DNA of 64,000 nt from Paralithodes platypus (lineage: Eukaryota; Arthropoda; Malacostraca; Decapoda; Lithodidae): the NCBI GenBank assembly GCA_032716605.1, contig CM064551.1:46428898-46492897 (forward strand), read 5' to 3'. Shown here in pieces: positions 43,901 to 58,900 of this stretch. A program made the translations under genes and the position numbers. Below the pieces are notes generated by a model, which was not told the DNA's origin, searched no databases, and saw only the letters and a program-made list of their open reading frames with translations. The number at the start of each line of letters is the position of its first letter. Position 1 is the first letter of the stretch.

Positions 43901-46900
43901 TATATGTCTACATCTCATGTAGATAGCCTAGTTATAGAGGCTCTAAATCCAGTTTCGTGTCTCCACCATACAAGACCAATTCACTTTAGTGTACAATCTC
44001 TGAAAATATTTTTTAGAGAATATTATTTTGTCAATTTAATCGTAACTAGCCTAGTTTTTAGGGTGATTTTAGCTCAGTTATATGTCTACATCTCATGTAG
44101 ATAGCCTAGTTATAGAGGCTCTAAATCCAGTTTCGTGTCTCCACCATACAAGACCAATTCACTTTAGTGTACAATCTCTGAAAATATTTTTAGAGAGAAT
44201 ATTATTTTGTCAATTTAATCGTAACTAGCCTAGTTTTTAGGGTGATTTTAGCTCAGTTATATGTCTACATCTCATGTAGATAGCCTAGTTATAGAGGCTC
44301 TAAATCCAGTTTCGTGTCTCCACCATACAAGACCAATTCACTTTAGTGTACAATCTCTGAAAATATTTTTAGAGAGAATATTATTTTGTCAATTTAATCG
44401 TAACTAGCCTAGTTTTTAGGGTGATTTTAGCTCAGTTATATGTCTACATCTCATGTAGATAGCCTAGTTATAGAGGCTCTAAATCCAGTTTCGTGTCTCC
44501 ACCATACAAGACCAATTCACTTTAGTGTACAATCTCTGAAAATATTTTTAGAGAGAATATTATTTTGTCAATTTAATCGTAACTAGCCTAGTTTTTAGGG
44601 TGATTTTAGCTCAGTTATATGTCTACATCTCATGTAGATAGCCTAGTTATAGAGGCTCTAAATCCAGTTTCGTGTCTCCACCATACAAGACCAATTCACT
44701 TTAGTGTACAATCTCTGAAAATATTTTTAGAGAGAATATTATTTTGTCAATTTAATCGTAACTAGCCTAGTTTTTAGGGTGATTTTAGCTCAGTTATATG
44801 TCTACATCTCATGTAGATAGCCTAGTTATAGAGGCTCTAAATCCAGTTTCGTGTCTCCACCATACAAGACCAATTCACTTTAGTGTACAATCTCTGAAAA
44901 TATTTTTAGAGAGAATATTATTTTGTCAATTTAATCGTAACTAGCCTAGTTTTTAGGGTGATTTTAGCTCAGTTATATGTCTACATCTCATGTAGATAGC
45001 CTAGTTATAGAGGCTCTAAATCCAGTTTCGTGTCTCCACCATACAAGACCAATTCACTTTAGTGTACAATCTCTGAAAATATTTTTAGAGAGAATATTAT
45101 TTTGTCAATTTAATCGTAACTAGCCTAGTTTTTAGGGTGATTTTAGCTCAGTTATATGTCTACATCTCATGTAGATAGCCTAGTTATAGAGGCTCTAAAT
45201 CCAGTTTCGTGTCTCCACCATACAAGACCAATTCACTTTAGTGTACAATCTCTGAAAATATTTTTAGAGAGAATATTATTTTGTCAATTTAATCGTAACT
45301 AGCCTAGTTTTTAGGGTGATTTTAGCTCAGTTATATGTCTACATCTCATGTAGATAGCCTAGTTATAGAGGCTCTAAATCCAGTTTCGTGTCTCCACCAT
45401 ACAAGACCAATTCACTTTAGTGTACAATCTCTGAAAATATTTTTAGAGAGAATATTATTTTGTCAATTTAATCGTAACTAGCCTAGTTTTTAGGGTGATT
45501 TTAGCTCAGTTATATGTCTACATCTCATGTAGATAGCCTAGTTATAGAGGCTCTAAATCCAGTTTCGTGTCTCCACCATACAAGACCAATTCACTTTAGT
45601 GTACAATCTCTGAAAATATTTTTAGAGAGAATATTATTTTGTCAATTTAATCGTAACTAGCCTAGTTTTTAGGGTGATTTTAGCTCAGTTATATGTCTAC
45701 ATCTCATGTAGATAGCCTAGTTATAGAGGCTCTAAATCCAGTTTCGTGTCTCCACCATACAAGACCAATTCACTTTAGTGTACAATCTCTGAAAATATTT
45801 TTAGAGAGAATATTATTTTGTCAATTTAATCGTAACTAGCCTAGTTTTTAGGGTGATTTTAGCTCAGTTATATGTCTACATCTCATGTAGATAGCCTAGT
45901 TATAGAGGCTCTAAATCCAGTTTCGTGTCTCCACCATACAAGACCAATTCACTTTAGTGTACAATCTCTGAAAATATTTTTAGAGAGAATATTATTTTGT
46001 CAATTTAATCGTAACTAGCCTAGTTTTTAGGGTGATTTTAGCTCAGTTATATGTCTACATCTCATGTAGATAGCCTAGTTATAGAGGCTCTAAATCCAGT
46101 TTCGTGTCTCCACCATACAAGACCAATTCACTTTAGTGTACAATCTCTGAAAATATTTTTAGAGAGAATATTATTTTGTCAATTTAATCGTAACTAGCCT
46201 AGTTTTTAGGGTGATTTTAGCTCAGTTATATGTCTACATCTCATGTAGATAGCCTAGTTATAGAGGCTCTAAATCCAGTTTCGTGTCTCCACCATACAAG
46301 ACCAATTCACTTTAGTGTACAATCTCTGAAAATATTTTTAGAGAGAATATTATTTTGTCAATTTAATCGTAACTAGCCTAGTTTTTAGGGTGATTTTAGC
46401 TCAGTTATATGTCTACATCTCATGTAGATAGCCTAGTTATAGAGGCTCTAAATCCAGTTTCGTGTCTCCACCATACAAGACCAATTCACTTTAGTGTACA
46501 ATCTCTGAAAATATTTTTAGAGAGAATATTATTTTGTCAATTTAATCGTAACTAGCCTAGTTTTTAGGGTGATTTTAGCTCAGTTATATGTCTACATCTC
46601 ATGTAGATAGCCTAGTTATAGAGGCTCTAAATCCAGTTTCGTGTCTCCACCATACAAGACCAATTCACTTTAGTGTACAATCTCTGAAAATATTTTTAGA
46701 GAGAATATTATTTTGTCAATTTAATCGTAACTAGCCTAGTTTTTAGGGTGATTTTAGCTCAGTTATATGTCTACATCTCATGTAGATAGCCTAGTTATAG
46801 AGGCTCTAAATCCAGTTTCGTGTCTCCACCATACAAGACCAATTCACTTTAGTGTACAATCTCTGAAAATATTTTTAGAGAGAATATTATTTTGTCAATT

Positions 46901-49900
46901 TAATCGTAACTAGCCTAGTTTTTAGGGTGATTTTAGCTCAGTTATATGTCTACATCTCATGTAGATAGCCTAGTTATAGAGGCTCTAAATCCAGTTTCGT
47001 GTCTCCACCATACAAGACCAATTCACTTTAGTGTACAATCTCTGAAAATATTTTTAGAGAGAATATTATTTTGTCAATTTAATCGTAACTAGCCTAGTTT
47101 TTAGGGTGATTTTAGCTCAGTTATATGTCTACATCTCATGTAGATAGCCTAGTTATAGAGGCTCTAAATCCAGTTTCGTGTCTCCACCATACAAGACCAA
47201 TTCACTTTAGTGTACAATCTCTGAAAATATTTTTAGAGAGAATATTATTTTGTCAATTTAATCGTAACTAGCCTAGTTTTTAGGGTGATTTTAGCTCAGT
47301 TATATGTCTACATCTCATGTAGATAGCCTAGTTATAGAGGCTCTAAATCCAGTTTCGTGTCTCCACCATACAAGACCAATTCACTTTAGTGTACAATCTC
47401 TGAAAATATTTTTAGAGAGAATATTATTTTGTCAATTTAATCGTAACTAGCCTAGTTTTTAGGGTGATTTTAGCTCAGTTATATGTCTACATCTCATGTA
47501 GATAGCCTAGTTATAGAGGCTCTAAATCCAGTTTCGTGTCTCCACCATACAAGACCAATTCACTTTAGTGTACAATCTCTGAAAATATTTTTAGAGAATA
47601 TTATTTTGTCAATTTAATCGTAACTAGCCTAGTTTTTAGGGTGATTTTAGCTCAGTTATATGTCTACATCTCATGTAGATAGCCTAGTTATAGAGGCTCT
47701 AAATCCAGTTTCGTGTCTCCACCATACAAGACCAATTCACTTTAGTGTACAATCTCTGAAAATATTTTTAGAGAGAATATTATTTTGTCAATTTAATCGT
47801 AACTAGCCTAGTTTTTAGGGTGATTTTAGCTCAGTTATATGTCTACATCTCATGTAGATAGCCTAGTTATAGAGGCTCTAAATCCAGTTTCGTGTCTCCA
47901 CCATACAAGACCAATTCACTTTAGTGTACAATCTCTGAAAATATTTTTAGAGAGAATATTATTTTGTCAATTTAATCGTAACTAGCCTAGTTTTTAGGGT
48001 GATTTTAGCTCAGTTATATGTCTACATCTCATGTAGATAGCCTAGTTATAGAGGCTCTAAATCCAGTTTCGTGTCTCCACCATACAAGACCAATTCACTT
48101 TAGTGTACAATCTCTGAAAATATTTTTAGAGAGAATATTATTTTGTCAATTTAATCGTAACTAGCCTAGTTTTTAGGGTGATTTTAGCTCAGTTATATGT
48201 CTACATCTCATGTAGATAGCCTAGTTATAGAGGCTCTAAATCCAGTTTCGTGTCTCCACCATACAAGACCAATTCACTTTAGTGTACAATCTCTGAAAAT
48301 ATTTTTAGAGAGAATATTATTTTGTCAATTTAATCGTAACTAGCCTAGTTTTTAGGGTGATTTTAGCTCAGTTATATGTCTACATCTCATGTAGATAGCC
48401 TAGTTATAGAGGCTCTAAATCCAGTTTCGTGTCTCCACCATACAAGACCAATTCACTTTAGTGTACAATCTCTGAAAATATTTTTAGAGAGAATATTATT
48501 TTGTCAATTTAATCGTAACTAGCCTAGTTTTTAGGGTGATTTTAGCTCAGTTATGTCTACATCTCATGTAGATAGCCTAGTTATAGAGGCTCTAAATCCA
48601 GTTTCGTGTCTCCACCATACAAGACCAATTCACTTTAGTGTACAATCTCTGAAAATATTTTTAGAGAGAATATTATTTTGTCAATTTAATCGTAACTAGC
48701 CTAGTTTTTAGGGTGATTTTAGCTCAGTTATATGTCTACATCTCATGTAGATAGCCTAGTTATAGAGGCTCTAAATCCAGTTTCGTGTCTCCACCATACA
48801 AGACCAATTCACTTTAGTGTACAATCTCTGAAAATATTTTTAGAGAGAATATTATTTTGTCAATTTAATCGTAACTAGCCTAGTTTTTAGGGTGATTTTA
48901 GCTCAGTTATATGTCTACATCTCATGTAGATAGCCTAGTTATAGAGGCTCTAAATCCAGTTTCGTGTCTCCACCATACAAGACCAATTCACTTTAGTGTA
49001 CAATCTCTGAAAATATTTTTAGAGAGAATATTATTTTGTCAATTTAATCGTAACTAGCCTAGTTTTTAGGGTGATTTTAGCTCAGTATATGTCTACATCT
49101 CATGTAGATAGCCTAGTTATAGAGGCTCTAAATCCAGTTTCGTGTCTCCACCATACAAGACCAATTCACTTTAGTGTACAATCTCTGAAAATATTTTTAG
49201 AGAGAATATTATTTTGTCAATTTAATCGTAACTAGCCTAGTTTTTAGGGTGATTTTAGCTCAGTTATATGTCTACATCTCATGTAGATAGCCTAGTTATA
49301 GAGGCTCTAAATCCAGTTTCGTGTCTCCACCATACAAGACCAATTCACTTTAGTGTACAATCTCTGAAAATATTTTTAGAGAGAATATTATTTTGTCAAT
49401 TTAATCGTAACTAGCCTAGTTTTTAGGGTGATTTTAGCTCAGTTATATGTCTACATCTCATGTAGATAGCCTAGTTATAGAGGCTCTAAATCCAGTTTCG
49501 TGTCTCCACCATACAAGACCAATTCACTTTAGTGTACAATCTCTGAAAATATTTTTAGAGAGAATATTATTTTGTCAATTTAATCGTAACTAGCCTAGTT
49601 TTTAGGGTGATTTTAGCTCAGTTATATGTCTACATCTCATGTAGATAGCCTAGTTATAGAGGCTCTAAATCCAGTTTCGTGTCTCCACCATACAAGACCA
49701 ATTCACTTTAGTGTACAATCTCTGAAAATATTTTTAGAGAGAATATTATTTTGTCAATTTAATCGTAACTAGCCTAGTTTTTAGGGTGATTTTAGCTCAG
49801 TTATATGTCTACATCTCATGTAGATAGCCTAGTTATAGAGGCTCTAAATCCAGTTTCGTGTCTCCACCATACAAGACCAATTCACTTTAGTGTACAATCT

Positions 49901-52900
49901 CTGAAAATATTTTTAGAGAGAATATTATTTTGTCAATTTAATCGTAACTAGCCTAGTTTTTAGGGTGATTTTAGCTCAGTTATATGTCTACATCTCATGT
50001 AGATAGCCTAGTTATAGAGGCTCTAAATCCAGTTTCGTGTCTCCACCATACAAGACCAATTCACTTTAGTGTACAATCTCTGAAAATATTTTTAGAGAGA
50101 ATATTATTTTGTCAATTTAATCGTAACTAGCCTAGTTTTTAGGGTGATTTTAGCTCAGTTATATGTCTACATCTCATGTAGATAGCCTAGTTATAGAGGC
50201 TCTAAATCCAGTTTCGTGTCTCCACCATACAAGACCAATTCACTTTAGTGTACAATCTCTGAAAATATTTTTAGAGAGAATATTATTTTGTCAATTTAAT
50301 CGTAACTAGCCTAGTTTTTAGGGTGATTTTAGCTCAGTTATATGTCTACATCTCATGTAGATAGCCTAGTTATAGAGGCTCTAAATCCAGTTTCGTGTCT
50401 CCACCATACAAGACCAATTCACTTTAGTGTACAATCTCTGAAAATATTTTTAGAGAGAATATTATTTTGTCAATTTAATCGTAACTAGCCTAGTTTTTAG
50501 GGTGATTTTAGCTCAGTTATATGTCTACATCTCATGTAGATAGCCTAGTTATAGAGGCTCTAAATCCAGTTTCGTGTCTCCACCATACAAGACCAATTCA
50601 CTTTAGTGTACAATCTCTGAAAATATTTTTAGAGAGAATATTATTTTGTCAATTTAATCGTAACTAGCCTAGTTTTTAGGGTGATTTTAGCTCAGTTATA
50701 TGTCTACATCTCATGTAGATAGCCTAGTTATAGAGGCTCTAAATCCAGTTTCGTGTCTCCACCATACAAGACCAATTCACTTTAGTGTACAATCTCTGAA
50801 AATATTTTTAGAGAGAATATTATTTTGTCAATTTAATCGTAACTAGCCTAGTTTTTAGGGTGATTTTAGCTCAGTTATATGTCTACATCTCATGTAGATA
50901 GCCTAGTTATAGAGGCTCTAAATCCAGTTTCGTGTCTCCACCATACAAGACCAATTCACTTTAGTGTACAATCTCTGAAAATATTTTTAGAGAGAATATT
51001 ATTTTGTCAATTTAATCGTAACTAGCCTAGTTTTTAGGGTGATTTTAGCTCAGTTATATGTCTACATCTCATGTAGATAGCCTAGTTATAGAGGCTCTAA
51101 ATCCAGTTTCGTGTCTCCACCATACAAGACCAATTCACTTTAGTGTACAATCTCTGAAAATATTTTTAGAGAGAATATTATTTTGTCAATTTAATCGTAA
51201 CTAGCCTAGGTTTTAGGTCATTTTAGCTCAGTTATATGTCTACATCTCATGTAGATAGCCTAGTTATAGAGGCTCTAAATCCAGTTTCGTGTCTCCACCA
51301 TACAAGACCAATTCACTTTAGTGTACAATCTCTGAAAATATTTTTAGAGAGAATATTATTTTGTCAATTTAATCGTAACTAGCCTAGTTTTTAGGGTGAT
51401 TTTAGCTCAGTTATATGTCTACATCTCATGTAGATAGCCTAGTTATAGAGGCTCTAAATCCAGTTTCGTGTCTCCACCATACAAGACCAATTCACTTTAG
51501 TGTACAATCTCTGAAAATATTTTTAGAGAGAATATTATTTTGTCAATTTAATCGTAACTAGCCTAGTTTTTAGGGTGATTTTAGCTCAGTTATATGTCTA
51601 CATCTCATGTAGATAGCCTAGTTATAGAGGCTCTAAATCCAGTTTCGTGTCTCCACCATACAAGACCAATTCACTTTAGTGTACAATCTCTGAAAATATT
51701 TTTAGAGAGAATATTATTTTGTCAATTTAATCGTAACTAGCCTAGTTTTTAGGGTGATTTTAGCTCAGTTATATGTCTACATCTCATGTATAGCCTAGTT
51801 ATAGAGGCTCTAAATCCAGTTTCGTGTCTCCACCATACAAGACCAATTCACTTTAGTGTACAATCTCTGAAAATATTTTTAGAGAGAATATTATTTTGTC
51901 AATTTAATCGTAACTAGCCTAGTTTTTAGGGTGATTTTAGCTCAGTTATGTCTACATCTCATGTAGATAGCCTAGTTATAGAGGCTCTAAATCCAGTTTC
52001 GTGTCTCCACCATACAAGACCAATTCACTTTAGTGTACAATCTCTGAAAATATTTTTAGAGAGAATATTATTTTGTCAATTTAATCGTAACTAGCCTAGT
52101 TTTTAGGGTGATTTTAGCTCAGTTATATGTCTACATCTCATGTAGATAGCCTAGTTATAGAGGCTCTAAATCCAGTTTCGTGTCTCCACCATACAAGACC
52201 AATTCACTTTAGTGTACAATCTCTGAAAATATTTTTAGAGAGAATATTATTTTGTCAATTTAATCGTAACTAGCCTAGTTTTTAGGGTGATTTTAGCTCA
52301 GTTATATGTCTACATCTCATGTAGATAGCCTAGTTATAGAGGCTCTAAATCCAGTTTCGTGTCTCCACCATACAAGACCAATTCACTTTAGTGTACAATC
52401 TCTGAAAATATTTTTAGAGAGAATATTATTTTGTCAATTTAATCGTAACTAGCCTAGTTTTTAGGGTGATTTTAGCTCAGTTATATGTCTACATCTCATG
52501 TAGATAGCCTAGTTATAGAGGCTCTAAATCCAGTTTCGTGTCTCCACCATACAAGACCAATTCACTTTAGTGTACAATCTCTGAAAATATTTTTAGAGAG
52601 AATATTATTTTGTCAATTTAATCGTAACTAGCCTAGTTTTTAGGGTGATTTTAGCTCAGTTATATGTCTACATCTCATGTAGATAGCCTAGTTATAGAGG
52701 CTCTAAATCCAGTTTCGTGTCTCCACCATACAAGACCAATTCACTTTAGTGTACAATCTCTGAAAATATTTTTAGAGAGAATATTATTTTGTCAATTTAA
52801 TCGTAACTAGCCTAGTTTTTAGGGTGATTTTAGCTCAGTTATATGTCTACATCTCATGTAGATAGCCTAGTTATAGAGGCTCTAAATCCAGTTTCGTGTC

Positions 52901-55900
52901 TCCACCATACAAGACCAATTCACTTTAGTGTACAATCTCTGAAAATATTTTTAGAGAGAATATTATTTTGTCAATTTAATCGTAACTAGCCTAGTTTTTA
53001 GGGTGATTTTAGCTCAGTTATATGTCTACATCTCATGTAGATAGCCTAGTTATAGAGGCTCTAAATCCAGTTTCGTGTCTCCACCATACAAGACCAATTC
53101 ACTTTAGTGTACAATCTCTGAAAATATTTTTAGAGAGAATATTATTTTGTCAATTTAATCGTAACTAGCCTAGTTTTTAGGGTGATTTTAGCTCAGTTAT
53201 ATGTCTACATCTCATGTAGATAGCCTAGTTATAGAGGCTCTAAATCCAGTTTCGTGTCTCCACCATACAAGACCAATTCACTTTAGTGTACAATCTCTGA
53301 AAATATTTTTAGAGAGAATATTATTTTGTCAATTTAATCGTAACTAGCCTAGTTTTTAGGGTGATTTTAGCTCAGTTATATGTCTACATCTCATGTAGAT
53401 AGCCTAGTTATAGAGGCTCTAAATCCAGTTTCGTGTCTCCACCATACAAGACCAATTCACTTTAGTGTACAATCTCTGAAAATATTTTTAGAGAGAATAT
53501 TATTTTGTCAATTTAATCGTAACTAGCCTAGTTTTTAGGGAGATTTTAGCTCAGTTATATGTCTACATCTCATGTAGATAGCCTAGTTATAGAGGCTCTA
53601 AATCCAGTTTCGTGTCTCCACCATACAAGACCAATTCACTTTAGTGTACAATCTCTGAAAATATTTTTAGAGAGAATATTATTTTGTCAATTTAATCGTA
53701 ACTAGCCTAGTTTTTAGGGTGATTTTAGCTCAGTTATATGTCTACATCTCATGTAGATAGCCTAGTTATAGAGGCTCTAAATCCAGTTTCGTGTCTCCAC
53801 CATACAAGACCAATTCACTTTAGTGTACAATCTCTGAAAATATTTTTAGAGAGAATATTATTTTGTCAATTTAATCGTAACTAGCCTAGTTTTTAGGGTG
53901 ATTTTAGCTCAGTTATATGTCTACATCTCATGTAGATAGCCTAGTTATAGAGGCTCTAAATCCAGTTTCGTGTCTCCACCATACAAGACCAATTCACTTT
54001 AGTGTACAATCTCTGAAAATATTTTTAGAGAGAATATTATTTTGTCAATTTAATCGTAACTAGCCTAGTTTTTAGGGTGATTTTAGCTCAGTTATATGTC
54101 TACATCTCATGTAGATAGCCTAGTTATAGAGGCTCTAAATCCAGTTTCGTGTCTCCACCATACAAGACCAATTCACTTTAGTGTACAATCTCTGAAAATA
54201 TTTTTAGAGAGAATATTATTTTGTCAATTTAATCGTAACTAGCCTAGTTTTTAGGGTGATTTTAGCTCAGTTATATGTCTACATCTCATGTAGATAGCCT
54301 AGTTATAGAGGCTCTAAATCCAGTTTCGTGTCTCCACCATACAAGACCAATTCACTTTAGTGTACAATCTCTGAAAATATTTTTAGAGAGAATATTATTT
54401 TGTCAATTTAATCGTAACTAGCCTAGTTTTTAGGGTGTTTTAGCTCAGTTATATGTCTACATCTCATGTAGATAGCCTAGTTATAGAGGCTCTAAATCCA
54501 GTTTCGTGTCTCCACCATACAAGACCAATTCACTTTAGTGTACAATCTCTGAAAATATTTTTAGAGAGAATATTATTTTGTCAATTTAATCGTAACTAGC
54601 CTAGTTTTTAGGGAGATTTTAGCTCAGTTATATGTCTACATCTCATGTAGATAGCCTAGTTATAGAGGCTCTAAATCCAGTTTCGTGTCTCCACCATACA
54701 AGACCAATTCACTTTAGTGTACAATCTCTGAAAATATTTTTAGAGAGAATATTATTTTGTCAATTTAATCGTAACTAGCCTAGTTTTTAGGGTGATTTTA
54801 GCTCAGTTATATGTCTACATCTCATGTAGATAGCCTAGTTATAGAGGCTCTAAATCCAGTTTCGTGTCTCCACCATACAAGACCAATTCACTTTAGTGTA
54901 CAATCTCTGAAAATATTTTTAGAGAGAATATTATTTTGTCAATTTAATCGTAACTAGCCTAGTTTTTAGGGTGATTTTAGCTCAGTTATATGTCTACATC
55001 TCATGTAGATAGCCTAGTTATAGAGGCTCTAAATCCAGTTTCGTGTCTCCACCATACAAGACCAATTCACTTTAGTGTACAATCTCTGAAAATATTTTTA
55101 GAGAGAATATTATTTTGTCAATTTAATCGTAACTAGCCTAGTTTTTAGGGTGATTTTAGCTCAGTTATATGTCTACATCTCATGTAGATAGCCTAGTTAT
55201 AGAGGCTCTAAATCCAGTTTCGTGTCTCCACCATACAAGACCAATTCACTTTAGTGTACAATCTCTGAAAATATTTTTAGAGAGAATATTATTTTGTCAA
55301 TTTAATCGTAACTAGCCTAGTTTTTAGGGTGATTTTAGCTCAGTTATATGTCTACATCTCATGTAGATAGCCTAGTTATAGAGGCTCTAAATCCAGTTTC
55401 GTGTCTCCACCATACAAGACCAATTCACTTTAGTGTACAATCTCTGAAAATATTTTTAGAGAGAATATTATTTTGTCAATTTAATCGTAACTAGCCTAGT
55501 TTTTAGGGTGATTTTAGCTCAGTTATATGTCTACATCTCATGTAGATAGCCTAGTTATAGAGGCTCTAAATCCAGTTTCGTGTCTCCACCATACAAGACC
55601 AATTCACTTTAGTGTACAATCTCTGAAAATATTTTTAGAGAGAATATTATTTTGTCAATTTAATCGTAACTAGCCTAGTTTTTAGGGTGATTTTAGCTCA
55701 GTTATATGTCTACATCTCATGTAGATAGCCTAGTTATAGAGGCTCTAAATCCAGTTTCGTGTCTCCACCATACAAGACCAATTCACTTTAGTGTACAATC
55801 TCTGAAAATATTTTTAGAGAGAATATTATTTTGTCAATTTAATCGTAACTAGCCTAGTTTTTAGGGGTGATTTTAGCTCAGTTATATGTCTACATCTCAT

Positions 55901-58900
55901 GTAGATAGCCTAGTTATAGAGGCTCTAAATCCAGTTTCGTGTCTCCACCATACAAGACCAATTCACTTTAGTGTACAATCTCTGAAAATATTTTTAGAGA
56001 GAATATTATTTTGTCAATTTAATCGTAACTAGCCTAGTTTTTAGGGTGATTTTAGCTCAGTTATATGTCTACATCTCATGTAGATAGCCTAGTTATAGAG
56101 GCTCTAAATCCAGTTTCGTGTCTCCACCATACAAGACCAATTCACTTTAGTGTACAATCTCTGAAAATATTTTTAGAGAGAATATTATTTTGTCAATTTA
56201 ATCGTAACTAGCCTAGTTTTTAGGGACATTTTAGCTCAGTTATATGTCTACATCTCATGTAGATAGCCTAGTTATAGAGGCTCTAAATCCAGTTTCGTGT
56301 CTCCACCATACAAGACCAATTCACTTTAGTGTACAATCTCTGAAAATATTTTTAGAGAGAATATTATTTTGTCAATTTAATCGTAACTAGCCTAGTTTTT
56401 AGGGAGATTTTAGCTCAGTTATATGTCTACATCTCATGTAGATAGCCTAGTTATAGAGGCTCTAAATCCAGTTTCGTGTCTCCACCATACAAGACCAATT
56501 CACTTTAGTGTACAATCTCTGAAAATATTTTTAGAGAGAATATTATTTTGTCAATTTAATCGTAACTAGCCTAGTTTTTAGGGAAATTTTTAGCTCAGTT
56601 ATATGTCTACATCTCATGTAGATAGCCTAGTTATAGAGGCTCTAAATCCAGTTTCGTGTCTCCACCATACAAGACCAATTCACTTTAGTGTACAATCTCT
56701 GAAAATATTTTTAGAGAGAATTATTTTGTCAATTTAATCGTAACTAGCCTAGTTTTTAGGGTGATTTTAGCTCAGTTATATGTCTACATCTCATGTAGAT
56801 AGCCTAGTTATAGAGGCTCTAAATCCAGTTTCGTGTCTCCACCATACAAGACCAATTCACTTTAGTGTACAATCTCTGAAAATATTTTTAGAGAGAATAT
56901 TATTTTGTCAATTTAATCGTAACTAGCCTAGTTTTTAGGGAGATTTTAGCTCAGTTATATGTCTACATCTCATGTAGATAGCCTAGTTATAGAGGCTCTA
57001 AATCCAGTTTCGTGTCTCCACCATACAAGACCAATTCACTTTAGTGTACAATCTCTGAAAATATTTTTAGAGAGAATATTATTTTGTCAATTTAATCGTA
57101 ACTAGCCTAGTTTTTAGGGTGATTTTAGCTCAGTTATATGTCTACATCTCATGTAGATAGCCTAGTTATAGAGGCTCTAAATCCAGTTTCGTGTCTCCAC
57201 CATACAAGACCAATTCACTTTAGTGTACAATCTCTGAAAATATTTTTAGAGAGAATATTATTTTGTCAATTTAATCGTAACTAGCCTAGTTTTTAGGGTG
57301 ATTTTAGCTCAGTTATATGTCTACATCTCATGTAGATAGCCTAGTTATAGAGGCTCTAAATCCAGTTTCGTGTCTCCACCATACAAGACCAATTCACTTT
57401 AGTGTACAATCTCTGAAAATATTTTTAGAGAGAATATTATTTTGTCAATTTAATCGTAACTAGCCTAGTTTTTAGGGTGATTTTAGCTCAGTTATATGTC
57501 TACATCTCATGTAGATAGCCTAGTTATAGAGGCTCTAAATCCAGTTTCGTGTCTCCACCATACAAGACCAATTCACTTTAGTGTACAATCTCTGAAAATA
57601 TTTTTAGAGAGAATATTATTTTGTCAATTTAATCGTAACTAGCCTAGTTTTTAGGGTGATTTTAGCTCAGTTATATGTCTACATCTCATGTAGATAGCCT
57701 AGTTATAGAGGCTCTAAATCCAGTTTCGTGTCTCCACCATACAAGACCAATTCACTTTAGTGTACAATCTCTGAAAATATTTTTAGAGAGAATATTATTT
57801 TGTCAATTTAATCGTAACTAGCCTAGTTTTTAGGGTGATTTTAGCTCAGTTATATGTCTACATCTCATGTAGATAGCCTAGTTATAGAGGCTCTAAATCC
57901 AGTTTCGTGTCTCCACCATACAAGACCAATTCACTTTAGTGTACAATCTCTGAAAATATTTTTAGAGAGAATATTATTTTGTCAATTTAATCGTAACTAG
58001 CCTAGTTTTTAGGGTGATTTTAGCTCAGTTATATGTCTACATCTCATGTAGATAGCCTAGTTATAGAGGCTCTAAATCCAGTTTCGTGTCTCCACCATAC
58101 AAGACCAATTCACTTTAGTGTACAATCTCTGAAAATATTTTTAGAGAGAATATTATTTTGTCAATTTAATCGTAACTAGCCTAGTTTTTAGGGAGATTTT
58201 AGCTCAGTTATATGTCTACATCTCATGTAGATAGCCTAGTTATAGAGGCTCTAAATCCAGTTTCGTGTCTCCACCATACAAGACCAATTCACTTTAGTGT
58301 ACAATCTCTGAAAATATTTTTAGAGAGAATATTATTTTGTCAATTTAATCGTAACTAGCCTAGTTTTTAGGGACGACATTTTAGCTCAGTTATATGTCTA
58401 CATCTCATGTAGATAGCCTAGTTATAGAGGCTCTAAATCCAGTTTCGTGTCTCCACCATACAAGACCAATTCACTTTAGTGTACAATCTCTGAAAATATT
58501 TTTAGAGAGAATATTATTTTGTCAATTTAATCGTAACTAGCCTAGTTTTTAGGGTGATTTTAGCTCAGTTATATGTCTACATCTCATGTAGATAGCCTAG
58601 TTATAGAGGCTCTAAATCCAGTTTCGTGTCTCCACCATACAAGACCAATTCACTTTAGTGTACAATCTCTGAAAATATTTTTAGAGAGAATATTATTTTG
58701 TCAATTTAATCGTAACTAGCCTAGTTTTTAGGGTGATTTTAGCTCAGTTATATGTCTACATCTCATGTAGATAGCCTAGTTATAGAGGCTCTAAATCCAG
58801 TTTCGTGTCTCCACCATACAAGACCAATTCACTTTAGTGTACAATCTCTGAAAATATTTTTAGAGAGAATATTATTTTGTCAATTTAATCGTAACTAGCC

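Noticed and set aside
43904..44104. 66-codon open frame inside the satellite
   Set aside because: It arises only from an indel in one monomer (near 44010). The other monomers have stops and there is no coding signal.
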